64,000 nt of DNA from Leptolyngbya sp. FACHB-8. Its GTDB lineage: Bacteria > Cyanobacteriota > Cyanobacteriia > Elainellales > Elainellaceae. The notes below the pieces were generated by a model. That model was not told the DNA's origin and searched no databases. It worked only from the letters and a program-made list of their open reading frames with translations. The stretch is from NCBI RefSeq assembly GCF_014695575.1, contig NZ_JACJOO010000067.1:124001-188000 (forward strand). The letters are read 5' to 3'. Positions 1-8,824 of the stretch are shown one piece after another; within the stretch, counting starts at the first letter, position 1, and the number at the start of each line of letters is the position of its first letter. The position numbers were made by a program, and so were the translations under genes.

Positions 1-360
1 TAACCGCCAGGTTTTGCCCTCCACCTGGCGTTGCAGATACACCTCGAAGGGATTGCGGCGTTGCACCAGGGTGCGATCGGGATAGGTGAGTTTAAGGGTA
101 TAGCTACCTTCTACGCGATAGCCTTTGAGCCCATTAATTCTGAGCGGTTGGCGGCTGTCAATTTTAACGCTGTCAAGGTTGAAGGAAGGCTGTGCAGCAG
201 CGGGAACGCCCAGTTGTTGAGCCAGTTCGATCTGGGTTTGGCTGAATTGAAGGGCGATCGCCTTCTCCACCAAACTGCTATCGGGCAACCGCCCTCCACA
301 GCTGGTCAGCAACACAGCCAGCAACACAACCAGAACGACGCGGAGCACAGGGTATTTCAT
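1..360 (-). CDS. Probable lipoprotein, 3' part outside window
   Basis: Open reading frame on the minus strand beginning with ATG at 360 and still open at position 1, so only the first 120 codons are visible. The N-terminus is MKYPVLRVVLVVLLAVL followed by LLTSC, a clear type II signal peptide with the lipobox cysteine near residue 21, so the mature protein should be lipid-anchored. The rest is a soluble region containing LRINGLKGYRVEGSYTLKL. I do not recognise the family. It is separated from the gamma-glutamyltransferase gene by about 105 bases and has the same orientation. Confidence 0.75.
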   Translation of the reverse strand, partial: MKYPVLRVVLVVLLAVLLTSCGGRLPDSSLVEKAIALQFSQTQIELAQQLGVPAAAQPSFNLDSVKIDSRQPLRINGLKGYRVEGSYTLKLTYPDRTLVQRRNPFEVYLQRQVEGKTWRL

Positions 361-465
361 ACAGCTTCAACGGCAGAAGGGAGAGCCAGAATTCCCGTTC
401 TTTCCTTACAGTACAGCGTGACAGCACAGCGTGGGCGATCGCTTTCACCATCAGATTGCGTAAGG

Positions 466-2016
466 CTACAGGAGAGCGATCGCCCCATCTCGCCGCGAAT
501 CTCCTGCGGCTTCCAGGGTGCCATCGGGTGCTTGACTGACGGCATGAACCCCACCAAAGAACATATTGCTGGCAGCCCAGGCATTGACTTCCTGGTCAAA
601 GGGAAAGTCTGAAAGGGGCTCCAACTCCAACCCAAAGCCAGGTTCCAGGCTAAATACTCCATTCTCCCAATGAATGCGAGGGCTTTCGACGGCGGCTTCG
701 ACCTTCATGCCAAAATCTACTAAGTTACTCATCACCTGCAAAATAGCCGTACGGATGCGGTTCGAGCCACCAGAACCAAGAACAAGCTCGGGTTGGCGAT
801 CGCGCAACACAATCGTCGGCGACATCATCGAGGAAATCCGCACATTCTCCTGCCACTGGTGAAACCCCGTGGGGTGCAAATCCTCTTCGCCCAGCATGTT
901 GTTCAGCATTACCCCCGTTCCAGGAATGCTGTAACCGCAACCTTCACCATTAGAGCCGGTGAGACTGGCCGCATTACCTTCCCCATCAATAACGCTGATA
1001 TGGGTCGTACTTCCCCACTTGTTGACGCTGCCAGTCAAGGCGCGGGCGTAGGTGTGTAAGTGGTTGGGGGAAAGAAAGCGTTCGGCGACATCGGGGGCGT
1101 AGAGTTGGCGATCGTAACCATCAGCGCGGGCCTGATTGGTAAGGCGCATTACCTGGGCCAGGGTGGTGAGATGCTCCAGCGAGCCAAAGGGCATTGCAGC
1201 CAGATCAATCTGGGAGAGTAACCCCAGCGCGAAGGCGATCAGCGTACCACCCGAACTGGGGGGTGGGTTGGTCAGAAGGGTGTTACCGCGATAGTCGGCA
1301 ACGAGGGGCGATCGCTCAATGACGGCATAGTCCTTCAAATCCGCCAGAGTCAGGAATCCGCCTTTTTCCTGGCAGGCGCGCACCAATTGCTGAGCGGGTT
1401 CTCCTTCATAAAATCCTCGCGCGCCCTCAGCCACCAAAAATTCCAGGGTATCCGCTAGGGCTGGAATGCGTAGAATATCTCCCGGCTGTAGCCCCTTCCC
1501 ATTCGGCACCAGAATCGGCCCCATCTCGGGACAGGCGGCCAGGATAGGGGTCAAAATGCTAAAGCTGTAACACTGGAACGGGGTCATCTCTACCCCAGTA
1601 CGAGCGTAATGGATCGCAGGAGCAGCAACGGTCGCTAATGGTAACCGTCCCAACTTCTTATGAACATGCAGTAAGCCTTTCGCGACACCCGGAACCGCTG
1701 CCGACCCTAACCCAATATGGAACTCCTGGATCACACTTCCAAAGTTGACATCCACTGGATAGAAGTCTGGATGAAGAGTATTCCGTTGCTGAGGGGTTTG
1801 GGTGAAAAAGTCGAATAATGTGTTGTGATGGTCGCTGGTATGAGCCAGCAGAAAACCACCGCCCCCCAAAGAAATTAACGCGTACTCAGCTACACAGGCT
1901 GCCAGAGCCGCTGCCACTACAGCATCAAAGGCATTGCCTCCCTGTGCCAGAATTTCCATGCCAGCTTCGGCAGTTTTGCGGTGTCCGGCGGCGATCGCCC
2001 CACGGGTTTGAGTCAT
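466..2016 (-). CDS. ggt: Gamma-glutamyltransferase family protein
   Basis: 516-residue member of the gamma-glutamyltranspeptidase Ntn-hydrolase family, which cleaves gamma-glutamyl bonds of glutathione and related peptides and is made as a proenzyme that cuts itself. The start MTQTRGAIAAGH and GGNAFDAVVAAALA are family-typical. The autoprocessing nucleophile is predicted at Thr337 in the STTHISV motif; SSMMSPT and GSGGSNR downstream match the conserved Ser-Ser and Gly-Gly pairs of the small subunit. No signal peptide is visible, so it may be cytoplasmic, unlike the periplasmic E. coli enzyme. Length is a little short for bacterial GGT. Substrate is not predictable from sequence. Confidence 0.93.
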   Translation of the reverse strand: MTQTRGAIAAGHRKTAEAGMEILAQGGNAFDAVVAAALAACVAEYALISLGGGGFLLAHTSDHHNTLFDFFTQTPQQRNTLHPDFYPVDVNFGSVIQEFHIGLGSAAVPGVAKGLLHVHKKLGRLPLATVAAPAIHYARTGVEMTPFQCYSFSILTPILAACPEMGPILVPNGKGLQPGDILRIPALADTLEFLVAEGARGFYEGEPAQQLVRACQEKGGFLTLADLKDYAVIERSPLVADYRGNTLLTNPPPSSGGTLIAFALGLLSQIDLAAMPFGSLEHLTTLAQVMRLTNQARADGYDRQLYAPDVAERFLSPNHLHTYARALTGSVNKWGSTTHISVIDGEGNAASLTGSNGEGCGYSIPGTGVMLNNMLGEEDLHPTGFHQWQENVRISSMMSPTIVLRDRQPELVLGSGGSNRIRTAILQVMSNLVDFGMKVEAAVESPRIHWENGVFSLEPGFGLELEPLSDFPFDQEVNAWAASNMFFGGVHAVSQAPDGTLEAAGDSRRDGAIALL

Positions 2017-2136
2017 GGCAGACGGCAGGCGTTGAAGATTTGTCTCAATAGCTTACTTCGTCTAGACACGATGTGAATCATGACCATTGATATCAAATCT
2101 GGTTGAAGAAGCATAATTTTCAACCAGGGATCAGAT

Positions 2137-2244
2137 GACTTAGGAGGTTTATGAGAAACAATATCCCCATTTTTTGGAAAAGGACGCGGCGAAGCCGCGT
2201 CCTTTTTCCAAAAAATGGAGAAGTTCTTTTCTGGACTCCTTAGC
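2137..2244. repeat. Palindromic repeat, family H copy 1
   Basis: Outer ends ACTTAGGAGGTTT and its rough complement (GACTCCTTAGC) enclose a strong hairpin at 2167-2218 with about 24-bp arms and a GAA loop; the arms differ by one base insertion. The same outer ends occur at 23211-23322 around a hairpin of unrelated sequence. It lies in the 560-base spacer between ggt and the SPFH gene. Confidence 0.7.
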
Positions 2245-2337
2245 TGTTTTGGATGTGGTGAATCAACGCAAAAAATAGAGCCAGGTTGGGAAAGGTATCG
2301 CGAGGTTGAAGGCTCCATTCCTTAGAATCTGGAGTTT

Positions 2338-2434
2338 GGACTAATTCTGCCTGCCGCGCAGCAGGCTTTCGGGTTTTGCTTCGCTGAAAAGCTAACTACG
2401 CAAGCTCTTCAGCGAAGCAAAACCCAATTTAGTC
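2338..2434. repeat. Imperfect palindrome
   Basis: GACTAA at 2339 pairs with TTTAGTC near 2434, and the inner arms GGTTTTGCTTCGCTGAA (2371 onward) and TTCAGCGAAGCAAAACC (2411-2427) are exact complements. A second smaller hairpin, CTGCCGCGCAGCAG, sits in the left arm. No coding potential is seen. Confidence 0.65.
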
Positions 2435-2512
2435 AAAGTCGAGTTGCTGCATCTTCCGCATCTATACAGGTGCTCAGAAGCGCATGAATAAATAACTTTG
2501 AAAGCAGACTTA

Positions 2513-2546
2513 AGAAACCGGGTGTTTTTAGAAACACCCGGTTTCT
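2513..2546. terminator. Hairpin downstream of the SPFH gene
   Basis: Arms AGAAACCGGGTGTTT and AAACACCCGGTTTCT flank a tiny loop, about 30 bases beyond the stop codon of the minus-strand SPFH gene. It is well placed to stop that transcript, but there is no clear T-run, and the core ACCGGGTGTTTCT also appears around the palindrome at 3931-4061, so it may be a repeat fragment. Confidence 0.5.
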
Positions 2547-2578
2547 GAGCTTATTTCAACAACACATTAGCTAAACGA

Positions 2579-3484
2579 TTACTGTGCTGGGGGAGTCGCT
2601 GTTTGATTACCCAGCTGAACATTCGGTGTTTGTATGTTCGGAGCCATTTGACCATTCCATTTTTCAGCGCGCAGCCGTTCAATTTCTAGCCGTTCCCGTT
2701 CCAGCAATGCCGGTGTGATGGAGCGGCTGAGAATAGCATTGGCTTCGGCTTCAGCCTGGGCTTCGATGCGACGCACATTAGCGCTGGCAGTAGCTTCAGC
2801 CACTTTCGCCTTACCTTCAGCTTCCGCACGGGCGGCATTGGCCCGTGCCGTTTCAGCATCCTGCTGAGCTTTGAAAGCAGCATCGATGGATTCTTGAATT
2901 TGAGGTGGCAGCACAGGGGGATTTAGAAGCGAAACTTCTTTAATCTCCAGTTCAGGAAACTTCCCCTGCAAACAGGTCAACAAAGGCTCCTGAAAACCAG
3001 AAGGATTGGTTGCAATCTGTACTGGAGACGTTCCAGCAGCACTCTCATTCGCACAATCGCGCAAAGCATTACGGAGCGCCCCCGCATTAAAGGCATCGGG
3101 GTCTACCCGGTAGTTGCGGAAGAATTGGTGCAAGTAAGTGTAATCGGGCTTGGATGCCTCGATAGGCTCAATGCGGAAGCGATAGGTAACCCCTAAATCC
3201 ATCGACGCTTTGGAACCACCCACTGAAAAAGCGACAGTATCAGCATCGGCAAACTGATAGGTGCGGAAGAAAACGGGGTACTCGTACAAATCCTGAGTGA
3301 CGGGGTTGTAGGTGACGCGTCCACCATTGTATAGAGTGGCATTTTGAATCCCTCGCTCATCCCCATAGTTATCCACCAGCAAACCTGAATAACCAGGGTC
3401 AATCCGGGTACCAAAGACCGCTGTGCATCCACTGCTTAATAGCAAGAAGCTGGATACACCAACCATCATCCACTTTGATTTCAT
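2579..3484 (-). CDS. SPFH/band-7 domain lipoprotein
   Basis: 301 residues. The N-terminus MKSKWMMVGVSSFLLLSSGC carries a lipobox (LSSGC, Cys near residue 20), so it is predicted to be a lipoprotein. It is followed by a prohibitin/stomatin-like (SPFH, band 7) domain to about residue 190, including the region PPVLPPQIQESIDAAFKAQQDAE, and then an Ala/Glu-rich coiled coil (about 185-255) typical of SPFH oligomers. SPFH proteins form membrane microdomain scaffolds; a lipid anchor in place of a transmembrane helix is the odd feature. Its ATG overlaps the stop of the upstream 120-residue gene (ATGA), so the two are translationally coupled and probably act together. Confidence 0.88.
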   Translation of the reverse strand: MKSKWMMVGVSSFLLLSSGCTAVFGTRIDPGYSGLLVDNYGDERGIQNATLYNGGRVTYNPVTQDLYEYPVFFRTYQFADADTVAFSVGGSKASMDLGVTYRFRIEPIEASKPDYTYLHQFFRNYRVDPDAFNAGALRNALRDCANESAAGTSPVQIATNPSGFQEPLLTCLQGKFPELEIKEVSLLNPPVLPPQIQESIDAAFKAQQDAETARANAARAEAEGKAKVAEATASANVRRIEAQAEAEANAILSRSITPALLERERLEIERLRAEKWNGQMAPNIQTPNVQLGNQTATPPAQ

Positions 3485-3843
3485 GCTTTTGTCTCTATTG
3501 CAAACAAAGACTGAATAACTTCAAAATCGTCGCCCTCCTGAATGAGGGAAAAGACGCGATCGACTTTGTATGGTTCTAAAACAGGCAGCTTTAACAATTC
3601 GCCTTTATGAGCTGAGATGCCTGCCCGTTGAAGGCGATGGGAAAGCCGAGATACGTAAATCTGGTGGCTCCTCACGAGATAGAGCCAGAGAGCAGAGCTG
3701 CCAAGGGTGGTGCTGTATAGCAACAGCCCGACCCAGAGATGCGTGGCATTAATTAACTGGCTGCCATAGAAGAAGGAACAGATCCATAGGCCAATACTGA
3801 GGGCGAAACAGGCTCTATTTTTGACAATCCGCGTCAGCTGCAT
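3481..3843 (-). CDS. Small two-helix membrane protein
   Basis: 120 residues with two predicted membrane helices (about residues 12-30 and 36-58) and a basic soluble C-terminal half. It overlaps the next gene (SPFH lipoprotein) by four bases, so it is the first gene of a two-gene operon. I do not recognise a family. The pairing of a small membrane protein with an SPFH protein suggests it is a membrane partner; that is inference. Confidence 0.7.
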   Translation of the reverse strand: MQLTRIVKNRACFALSIGLWICSFFYGSQLINATHLWVGLLLYSTTLGSSALWLYLVRSHQIYVSRLSHRLQRAGISAHKGELLKLPVLEPYKVDRVFSLIQEGDDFEVIQSLFAIETKA

Positions 3844-3930
3844 GGGTAATCTCCTGGCAATGACTACACCTTCCCTGGCAGCTATTGCGGACGGTAAAAC
3901 CAGATACTGGATCGAACTGTGAGTTGGCAG

Positions 3931-4061
3931 ACACCGGATGTTCTTAAGGATTGTGTATTAAATAACCTGTAATTCTTTTTGTGAGAGGGGCGGCGAAGCC
4001 GCCCCTCTCACAAAAAGAATTACAGGTTATTTTGTTTTTGATCCTAAGAAACACCCGGTGT
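3931..4061. repeat. Nested palindrome, family E copy 1
   Basis: The core at 3961-4031 is a perfect inverted repeat with 34-bp arms and a 3-base GAA loop; its outer bases read AATAACCTGTAATT. Around it lies a second imperfect inverted repeat, ACACCGGATGTTCTTAAGGAT (3931) against ATCCTAAGAAACACCCGGTGT (4041). The same AACCTGTAATT ends and right flank occur at 37803-37880 with a degraded core. It lies between the SNF2 gene stop and the small membrane gene. Confidence 0.8.
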
Positions 4062-4068
4062 CTTGAAT

Positions 4069-7000
4069 TTAGCCTTCGCTGATGAGGTTCAGCAACTCGT
4101 TTGTAGACATCTTGCCGCTGATGTCGGCACCTTCTAGCAAGCTGTCGGCCAGGTCGCGTTTTTGACGGTGCAGGTCCACAATCTTGTCTTCAATGGTGCC
4201 CTTGGCGACAAGGCGGTAGATAGTGACCGGGCGTTGTTGGCCGATGCGGTGGGCGCGATCGCTCGCCTGATCCTCCACAGCCGGGTTCCACCAGGGGTCC
4301 ATGTGAATCACATAGTCGGCGGCCGTCAGGTTGAGACCTGTACCGCCCGCCTTCAGGCTAATCAGGAACACATCCCCTTCACCTGCCTGGAACGCATCCA
4401 CCCGCTTCTTGCGCTCCTTCGCCGGGGTGCTGCCGTCGAGGTATTGGTAAGAGATCTGATGCTCATGCAGATAATCGCGGATGATGTGCAGGTGATCGAC
4501 GAACTGGCTGAACACCAGGGCTTTGTGATTGTTGGAGAGCAGTTCCGAAAGCACCTCGCCAAATAGCTCCAGCTTGGAACTGTTTACGGGGGCATTGGGT
4601 ATCACCAGACGGGGGTTGCAGCAAGCACGACGCAGCTTCATGATTTCTGCAAGAACCTGCAAGTGCTTAGCTCCGGCCTCAGCGGTGCTCTCCCGGAGCT
4701 TCTCCACTGCTTCCCGACGGAGAGCTTCATAGAACGCCATCTCGTCAGCACTCATCTCCACGTGGAGCAGAATTTCCGTACGAGAGGGCAGTTCTTGCAA
4801 CACCTGGTTTTTGGTTCGGCGCAGGATGAACGGTTGAATTAATTTTTTCAACTGAAGGCGAGCTGCCTTATCTTGATACCGTTCGATGGGAGTGGCGAAG
4901 CGTTCATTGAAGCGCTCCAACGACCCCAACAAACCCGGATTGATGAAGCGGAACAGGTTCCACAGTTCCCCCAGGTGGTTTTCGATGGGGGTACCCGTGG
5001 TAATGATCTTGAAGCCACCCTGAAGGCTCATCGCCGCCTGCGATCGCTTCGTGTTCACGTTCTTAATCGCCTGGGCCTCATCCAGCACAATGGTTTGCCA
5101 CTGGGTTTTCGCCAGCATTTCCGCGACATCATCCTGCTGCAACAGGCCGTAGCTGCAAACCAGCATGTCAAAGGGTTGCAAGTCGCTGAGAACTTTTTGG
5201 CGATCGCCGCCGCCCAACTGAATCGGGTTCAAGGTCGGTGCAAACCGTTGCGCCTCCCCCATCCAGTTCATGCAAACGGACGTGGGAGCCACAATCAGTG
5301 TCGGGCCTTGAGGAGCGCGAGTGAGGATGAGGGCAAGAGCCTGGAGCGTTTTTCCTAGGCCCATGTCGTCAGCAAGACAGGCACCAACACCCCAGTGAGC
5401 CAACTTCGCCAGCCAGGTGAAGCCATCCACCTGGTAATCCCGCAGTTCCGCTTGCAGGGTCGAGGGCAGTTGGGGGTGAAACTCCTGCATATCGCGGAGT
5501 TTTTGAAGGTGGTTTTTCCAGTGTTTGTCGGTTTTGAGGTCGCCCACTTCCTCCATAAAGTCGGTGAGGGCGATCGCCGCCAAGGGGTGAAACCGCGCCT
5601 TATCCCCCTGCATATCTGAGAAGCGGCTAAACTCATCCAGTCGCTTACGGAAAGCTTCCGTCAGGGCGAGAAATTGCCCATCGGCCAGGGGAATGAAACG
5701 TCCAGGGGTAGTCGCCATCAACTCCATCAGGCGCTTCATATCCATCACCTGACCATCAGGTAGCTGCAACTCACCGCTGGCCTCAAACCAATCCCGCTGT
5801 TGCTGAATTTTGAGTTTGAAGCTGCCAAAACCGACGGTCTGGGTCACACGCAGACGTTCGCCTTCCGGCCATTCCAGGATGGCGCGATCGCCCACCTGAT
5901 GCAGCTCCGTCAGCAACTCCAGACAATCCTCCGGAGCGGGTAGAATCCATTCCCCATTTTCCTCTTCAAACCGTTCCAGCGTTGCGCAAATGGCGATCAC
6001 CTCTGCGGCTCGTTCCCGTTCCTCTGCTAAGTCGCGGGTTGTTTGCAGGCGCTTGCCGTCAATCTCACCGATTACTGTTGCGCCACCGCTTCCGGGCCGG
6101 AAGTAAGGGCCGCTCTCCCCAAAGGGGCGCGTCATTAAAGCCATCTTCAACCCTTCCCCAATGGGCAACAGGTGAATGTGGGGAATACTCACGGCAGGCA
6201 CGGACTCAACATCGGATACGCCACCGCCCACATCCGAGTGAACGGTCACGATATTTGATACGGCATTAATTGCCGACAGCACGCCCTCCTCCGCTGCCGC
6301 TGGAACGTCTAGATGATTCCGGGAGCCGATAATGGTGGCAATCTGGCGATGGTCAGCGGTAATGTCTACCACCTTAAACCGCGTCGGAGTTTCCTTGACC
6401 AGGGCCACATCCGCTGCGTGATCGTAAATGGGCGGGGAGAATTGTAGGGTGAGGCGCTCACCCTTCTCATCCCGCTTCACAATCAGCTCGGGTTCGCCCT
6501 TGACAATTTCTACACGGATTTCAGGTGCTTCCTCTAGATAAACATGGGGGTGTCCAACCAGAGCTACGATCGCCCGTTCTCCAAACTGGTACTGGCCCTG
6601 GTAGTTGTAGGAATAGTCCACCTCCAGGTGAGCACAAACTTGATGATCCTGCGGGGTCAGGTAATCCATATCTCGGTTTTCCCGCAAACGCTTGAGGGCA
6701 ATGGGGCGGCCTCGGCTCCACACACCCTTTGCATTCACCTTCTGTTCGCGGGGCTGAATTAGATAGTTTTCACTGGAGTCATAGGTGAGGAACCAGGCCA
6801 GCCTCATCGGAGCTGGAGGCTTGGCGGCGACCACGGGTTGGTATCGCAGATTGACCAGGGCTTGCAGCGACAATTCCCACAACTCCCGGAAGGGCACGGC
6901 TTCGACCAGGGTTGGCCCATAGCGCTCGGGCTTGAGAATTTCTGCTTGAACTTTAAAGGTACTTTTCGGTTTCAGGCGAGCCAGCATTTGGGCGGCTTCC

Positions 7001-8313
7001 CAGGCCATCCAGGTATATCCTGACTCTGCCGCTTGCTTATAAAGCGGCTCGAGGAGACGCGTCAGGACTCGCTTCGATCCTTCAGAGTCAACCCAGTAAA
7101 GGCACAGGCATTGCACCAGGGTTTCCAAACTGTGCCCCTGGTTATAGGGTTCGATTTCCTGGCTCTGAAGGCTGTCCCGATGGCTCAGGTTCCCCCGTTG
7201 TAGCTGGATGACGTGGTACAGCGAGATGCAAGCGTTTTTCAGCCAATGTTTCGGATATTTGGTAATCAGGTTGGCATGGTTGGCGGCCAGCTCCAGCGAT
7301 GGGGGGGTATTTTCCTTCAGATGGGTGAGGATGTAAACCAGATCTCCCAGGCCACTGAACTCCTGCGGGTCTCCATAGACTACAGTGCGGGAAGTTCCCG
7401 CCTTCTTGATGCGGCGCGCGGCCTCCTCGAAGCGAGCGATCGCCTTCTCTTGTTCGCCTTCAAAGAAATGGAGGGTAGCGTAGGCGATCGCCTCCTGCTC
7501 CCCTGGCAACCCTCTGGCAGAGCCTAGAACCTGCCGGGCTCCGGCCAAATCTCCTCGCAAGACTAACAGGTCTACCGCCTGTAACCGGAGATCAGAGGAG
7601 CTCCGGCCATCGGGTTTTTCCCACTCGGCCTGTAGCAGCTGTAGCGCTTCTTCCAGGGGTTGCAACTGCAACGCCGCCTGGCTCAGCAGGGATGTCATCA
7701 CCGTTTTGAACAGGTCGGCTGGCAATGTGTTGATCCAAGCAGGGTCAAACGGATTGCTGCAAATGCGCCGAATAATCTCTTCCAGGGTCAACATCGTGCG
7801 GCGCGGATTGCCATAGATGCCGTATTTCAGGTAACTCTCGTAATAGCGCTCAGCTACCTTCAAATTTTGGCTATAGAAGCTAATCCGGACCTGACGGATC
7901 AGTTGATCGGGGCTGTTGAAATAGTAGGGGCCGTTTTTCCCGTAGGCATGAATCGGCAGGTTGTCTTGAACGGCGTTGGCCAGAGCATCAAACCGCTTTG
8001 CTTTCAAGGCATCTCGCGTAGCCACTTCGATCAGAAGCGGATGACAGCGCGGATCTTGATCTTTGTCGTCAATGAGCAGTTCAGCGGCTAATAGCTGATT
8101 CAGCCGTTCTAACAGAAGATTTTTGTTGACGGGCTTGCCTTTGGAATCTCGAATTCCTGTGTTTTGGAAACAAGTGGTAAACACCGAGCGACGCATGGGC
8201 TCGTAGGCGATCGAGAACAACTGGACGATGCACTGATCAAGCGGAGACAATGCTCGATACTGTTTGACCAACTGCTCACGAATGGCTTCGATCTCAGCGT
8301 AAGACTGGGGCAT
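4069..8313 (-). CDS. SNF2-family DEAD/DEAH helicase
   Basis: 1414 residues from the start at 8313 (MPQSYAEIEAIRE); a start 12 codons upstream is possible but less likely. The C-terminal 450 residues are a SNF2/HepA-type ATPase: Walker A ADDMGLGKT (about residue 985), DEAQ box VLDEAQAIKN (about 1075), the TTGTPIENHLGELW motif, and helicase C domain with SDRAHRIGQQRPV. These enzymes translocate on duplex DNA or remodel protein-DNA complexes. The long N-terminal part (about 900 residues) looks alpha-helical and repeat-like at first and then matches the SNF2-associated region of bacterial homologues. It stands alone as a transcription unit. Cyanobacterial SNF2 proteins of this size are common, and the substrate is unknown. 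Confidence 0.93.
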   Translation of the reverse strand: MPQSYAEIEAIREQLVKQYRALSPLDQCIVQLFSIAYEPMRRSVFTTCFQNTGIRDSKGKPVNKNLLLERLNQLLAAELLIDDKDQDPRCHPLLIEVATRDALKAKRFDALANAVQDNLPIHAYGKNGPYYFNSPDQLIRQVRISFYSQNLKVAERYYESYLKYGIYGNPRRTMLTLEEIIRRICSNPFDPAWINTLPADLFKTVMTSLLSQAALQLQPLEEALQLLQAEWEKPDGRSSSDLRLQAVDLLVLRGDLAGARQVLGSARGLPGEQEAIAYATLHFFEGEQEKAIARFEEAARRIKKAGTSRTVVYGDPQEFSGLGDLVYILTHLKENTPPSLELAANHANLITKYPKHWLKNACISLYHVIQLQRGNLSHRDSLQSQEIEPYNQGHSLETLVQCLCLYWVDSEGSKRVLTRLLEPLYKQAAESGYTWMAWEAAQMLARLKPKSTFKVQAEILKPERYGPTLVEAVPFRELWELSLQALVNLRYQPVVAAKPPAPMRLAWFLTYDSSENYLIQPREQKVNAKGVWSRGRPIALKRLRENRDMDYLTPQDHQVCAHLEVDYSYNYQGQYQFGERAIVALVGHPHVYLEEAPEIRVEIVKGEPELIVKRDEKGERLTLQFSPPIYDHAADVALVKETPTRFKVVDITADHRQIATIIGSRNHLDVPAAAEEGVLSAINAVSNIVTVHSDVGGGVSDVESVPAVSIPHIHLLPIGEGLKMALMTRPFGESGPYFRPGSGGATVIGEIDGKRLQTTRDLAEERERAAEVIAICATLERFEEENGEWILPAPEDCLELLTELHQVGDRAILEWPEGERLRVTQTVGFGSFKLKIQQQRDWFEASGELQLPDGQVMDMKRLMELMATTPGRFIPLADGQFLALTEAFRKRLDEFSRFSDMQGDKARFHPLAAIALTDFMEEVGDLKTDKHWKNHLQKLRDMQEFHPQLPSTLQAELRDYQVDGFTWLAKLAHWGVGACLADDMGLGKTLQALALILTRAPQGPTLIVAPTSVCMNWMGEAQRFAPTLNPIQLGGGDRQKVLSDLQPFDMLVCSYGLLQQDDVAEMLAKTQWQTIVLDEAQAIKNVNTKRSQAAMSLQGGFKIITTGTPIENHLGELWNLFRFINPGLLGSLERFNERFATPIERYQDKAARLQLKKLIQPFILRRTKNQVLQELPSRTEILLHVEMSADEMAFYEALRREAVEKLRESTAEAGAKHLQVLAEIMKLRRACCNPRLVIPNAPVNSSKLELFGEVLSELLSNNHKALVFSQFVDHLHIIRDYLHEHQISYQYLDGSTPAKERKKRVDAFQAGEGDVFLISLKAGGTGLNLTAADYVIHMDPWWNPAVEDQASDRAHRIGQQRPVTIYRLVAKGTIEDKIVDLHRQKRDLADSLLEGADISGKMSTNELLNLISEG

Positions 8314-8525
8314 GGGCGATCGCTGGGGTTTTGTACCCGATAGCAACAACAGACGAGCTGGTTCACAACTCGCAATCTCCTATTGTGGCGTACTTCTCCC
8401 TGTTATGACAGTCATTCGTGCAGTCAGTTATTCTTTTAGGGGTGTGCAGCCGCACGAATCTGAGTCCAGAGGGTATTTTCAAGTGCTGCGGTGTGGCACC
8501 CGAAAACAGTCTGAACTGAGGTGGA

Positions 8526-8598
8526 TGGAGAGTAGGGGATTCGAACCCCTGACCTTTGCGGTGCGATCGCAACGCGCTACCAGCTGCGCCAACTCCCC
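8526..8598 (-). tRNA. tRNA-Ala (CGC)
   Basis: The reverse strand folds as a 73-nt cloverleaf: acceptor GGGGAGT with ACTCTCC, D stem GCGC/GCGC, anticodon stem TTGCG/CGCAA, T arm AGGGG-TTCGAAT-CCCCT, discriminator A. The seven-base loop ATCGCAC puts anticodon CGC at 34-36, reading GCG. Alanine is supported by the G3:U70 wobble pair. CCA is not encoded. The HIP1 octamer GCGATCGC falls inside the anticodon arm. Confidence 0.95.
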
Positions 8599-8640
8599 GG
8601 AATCTAGCTATATTAGCAGCTTTGCCCAATCCCGTGTACG

Positions 8641-8724
8641 GTAGTGTTTTAGACCTGTGGATGGGGTGGGGTGAAAGGGGCATGACGTGCCCCTTTCACC
8701 CCACCCCATCCACGGGTTTGAACC
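8641..8724. repeat. Palindromic repeat, family C copy 1
   Basis: A 57-base hairpin (8657-8713) with arms starting GTGGATGGGGTGGGG and a short TGACG loop, flanked by GTAGTGTTTTAGA on one side and GGTTTGAAC on the other. These outer ends recur at 42871-42954 and 47020-47104 (TAGTGTTCTAGA and GTTTCAAA), where the hairpin arms have changed in both strands together. Confidence 0.75.
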
Positions 8725-8726
8725 AT

Positions 8727-8787
8727 GGGTGCATCCCACTGTAAGTGAAGTGGGCTTTGCCCGCTTCACTTACAGTGGGGTGCACCC
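8727..8787. repeat. 61-base hairpin
   Basis: Arms GGGTGCATCCCACTGTAAG... and its complement ending GGTGCACCC, with one unpaired base and a TTT loop; flanked on both sides by the direct repeat GAACCATG. It follows the family C hairpin directly and precedes the HAD phosphatase gene end. Confidence 0.7.
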
Positions 8788-8824
8788 TGAACCATGACCC
8801 CATGTACCATTGCCGTAGAGGCCG

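Noticed and set aside
2013-2318. 101-codon minus-strand frame upstream of ggt
   Set aside because: It runs through the family H palindrome and has no protein-like features; a shadow of the repeat.
4162-8091. Several long plus-strand frames opposite the SNF2 gene
   Set aside because: All are antisense shadows of a single continuous helicase frame.
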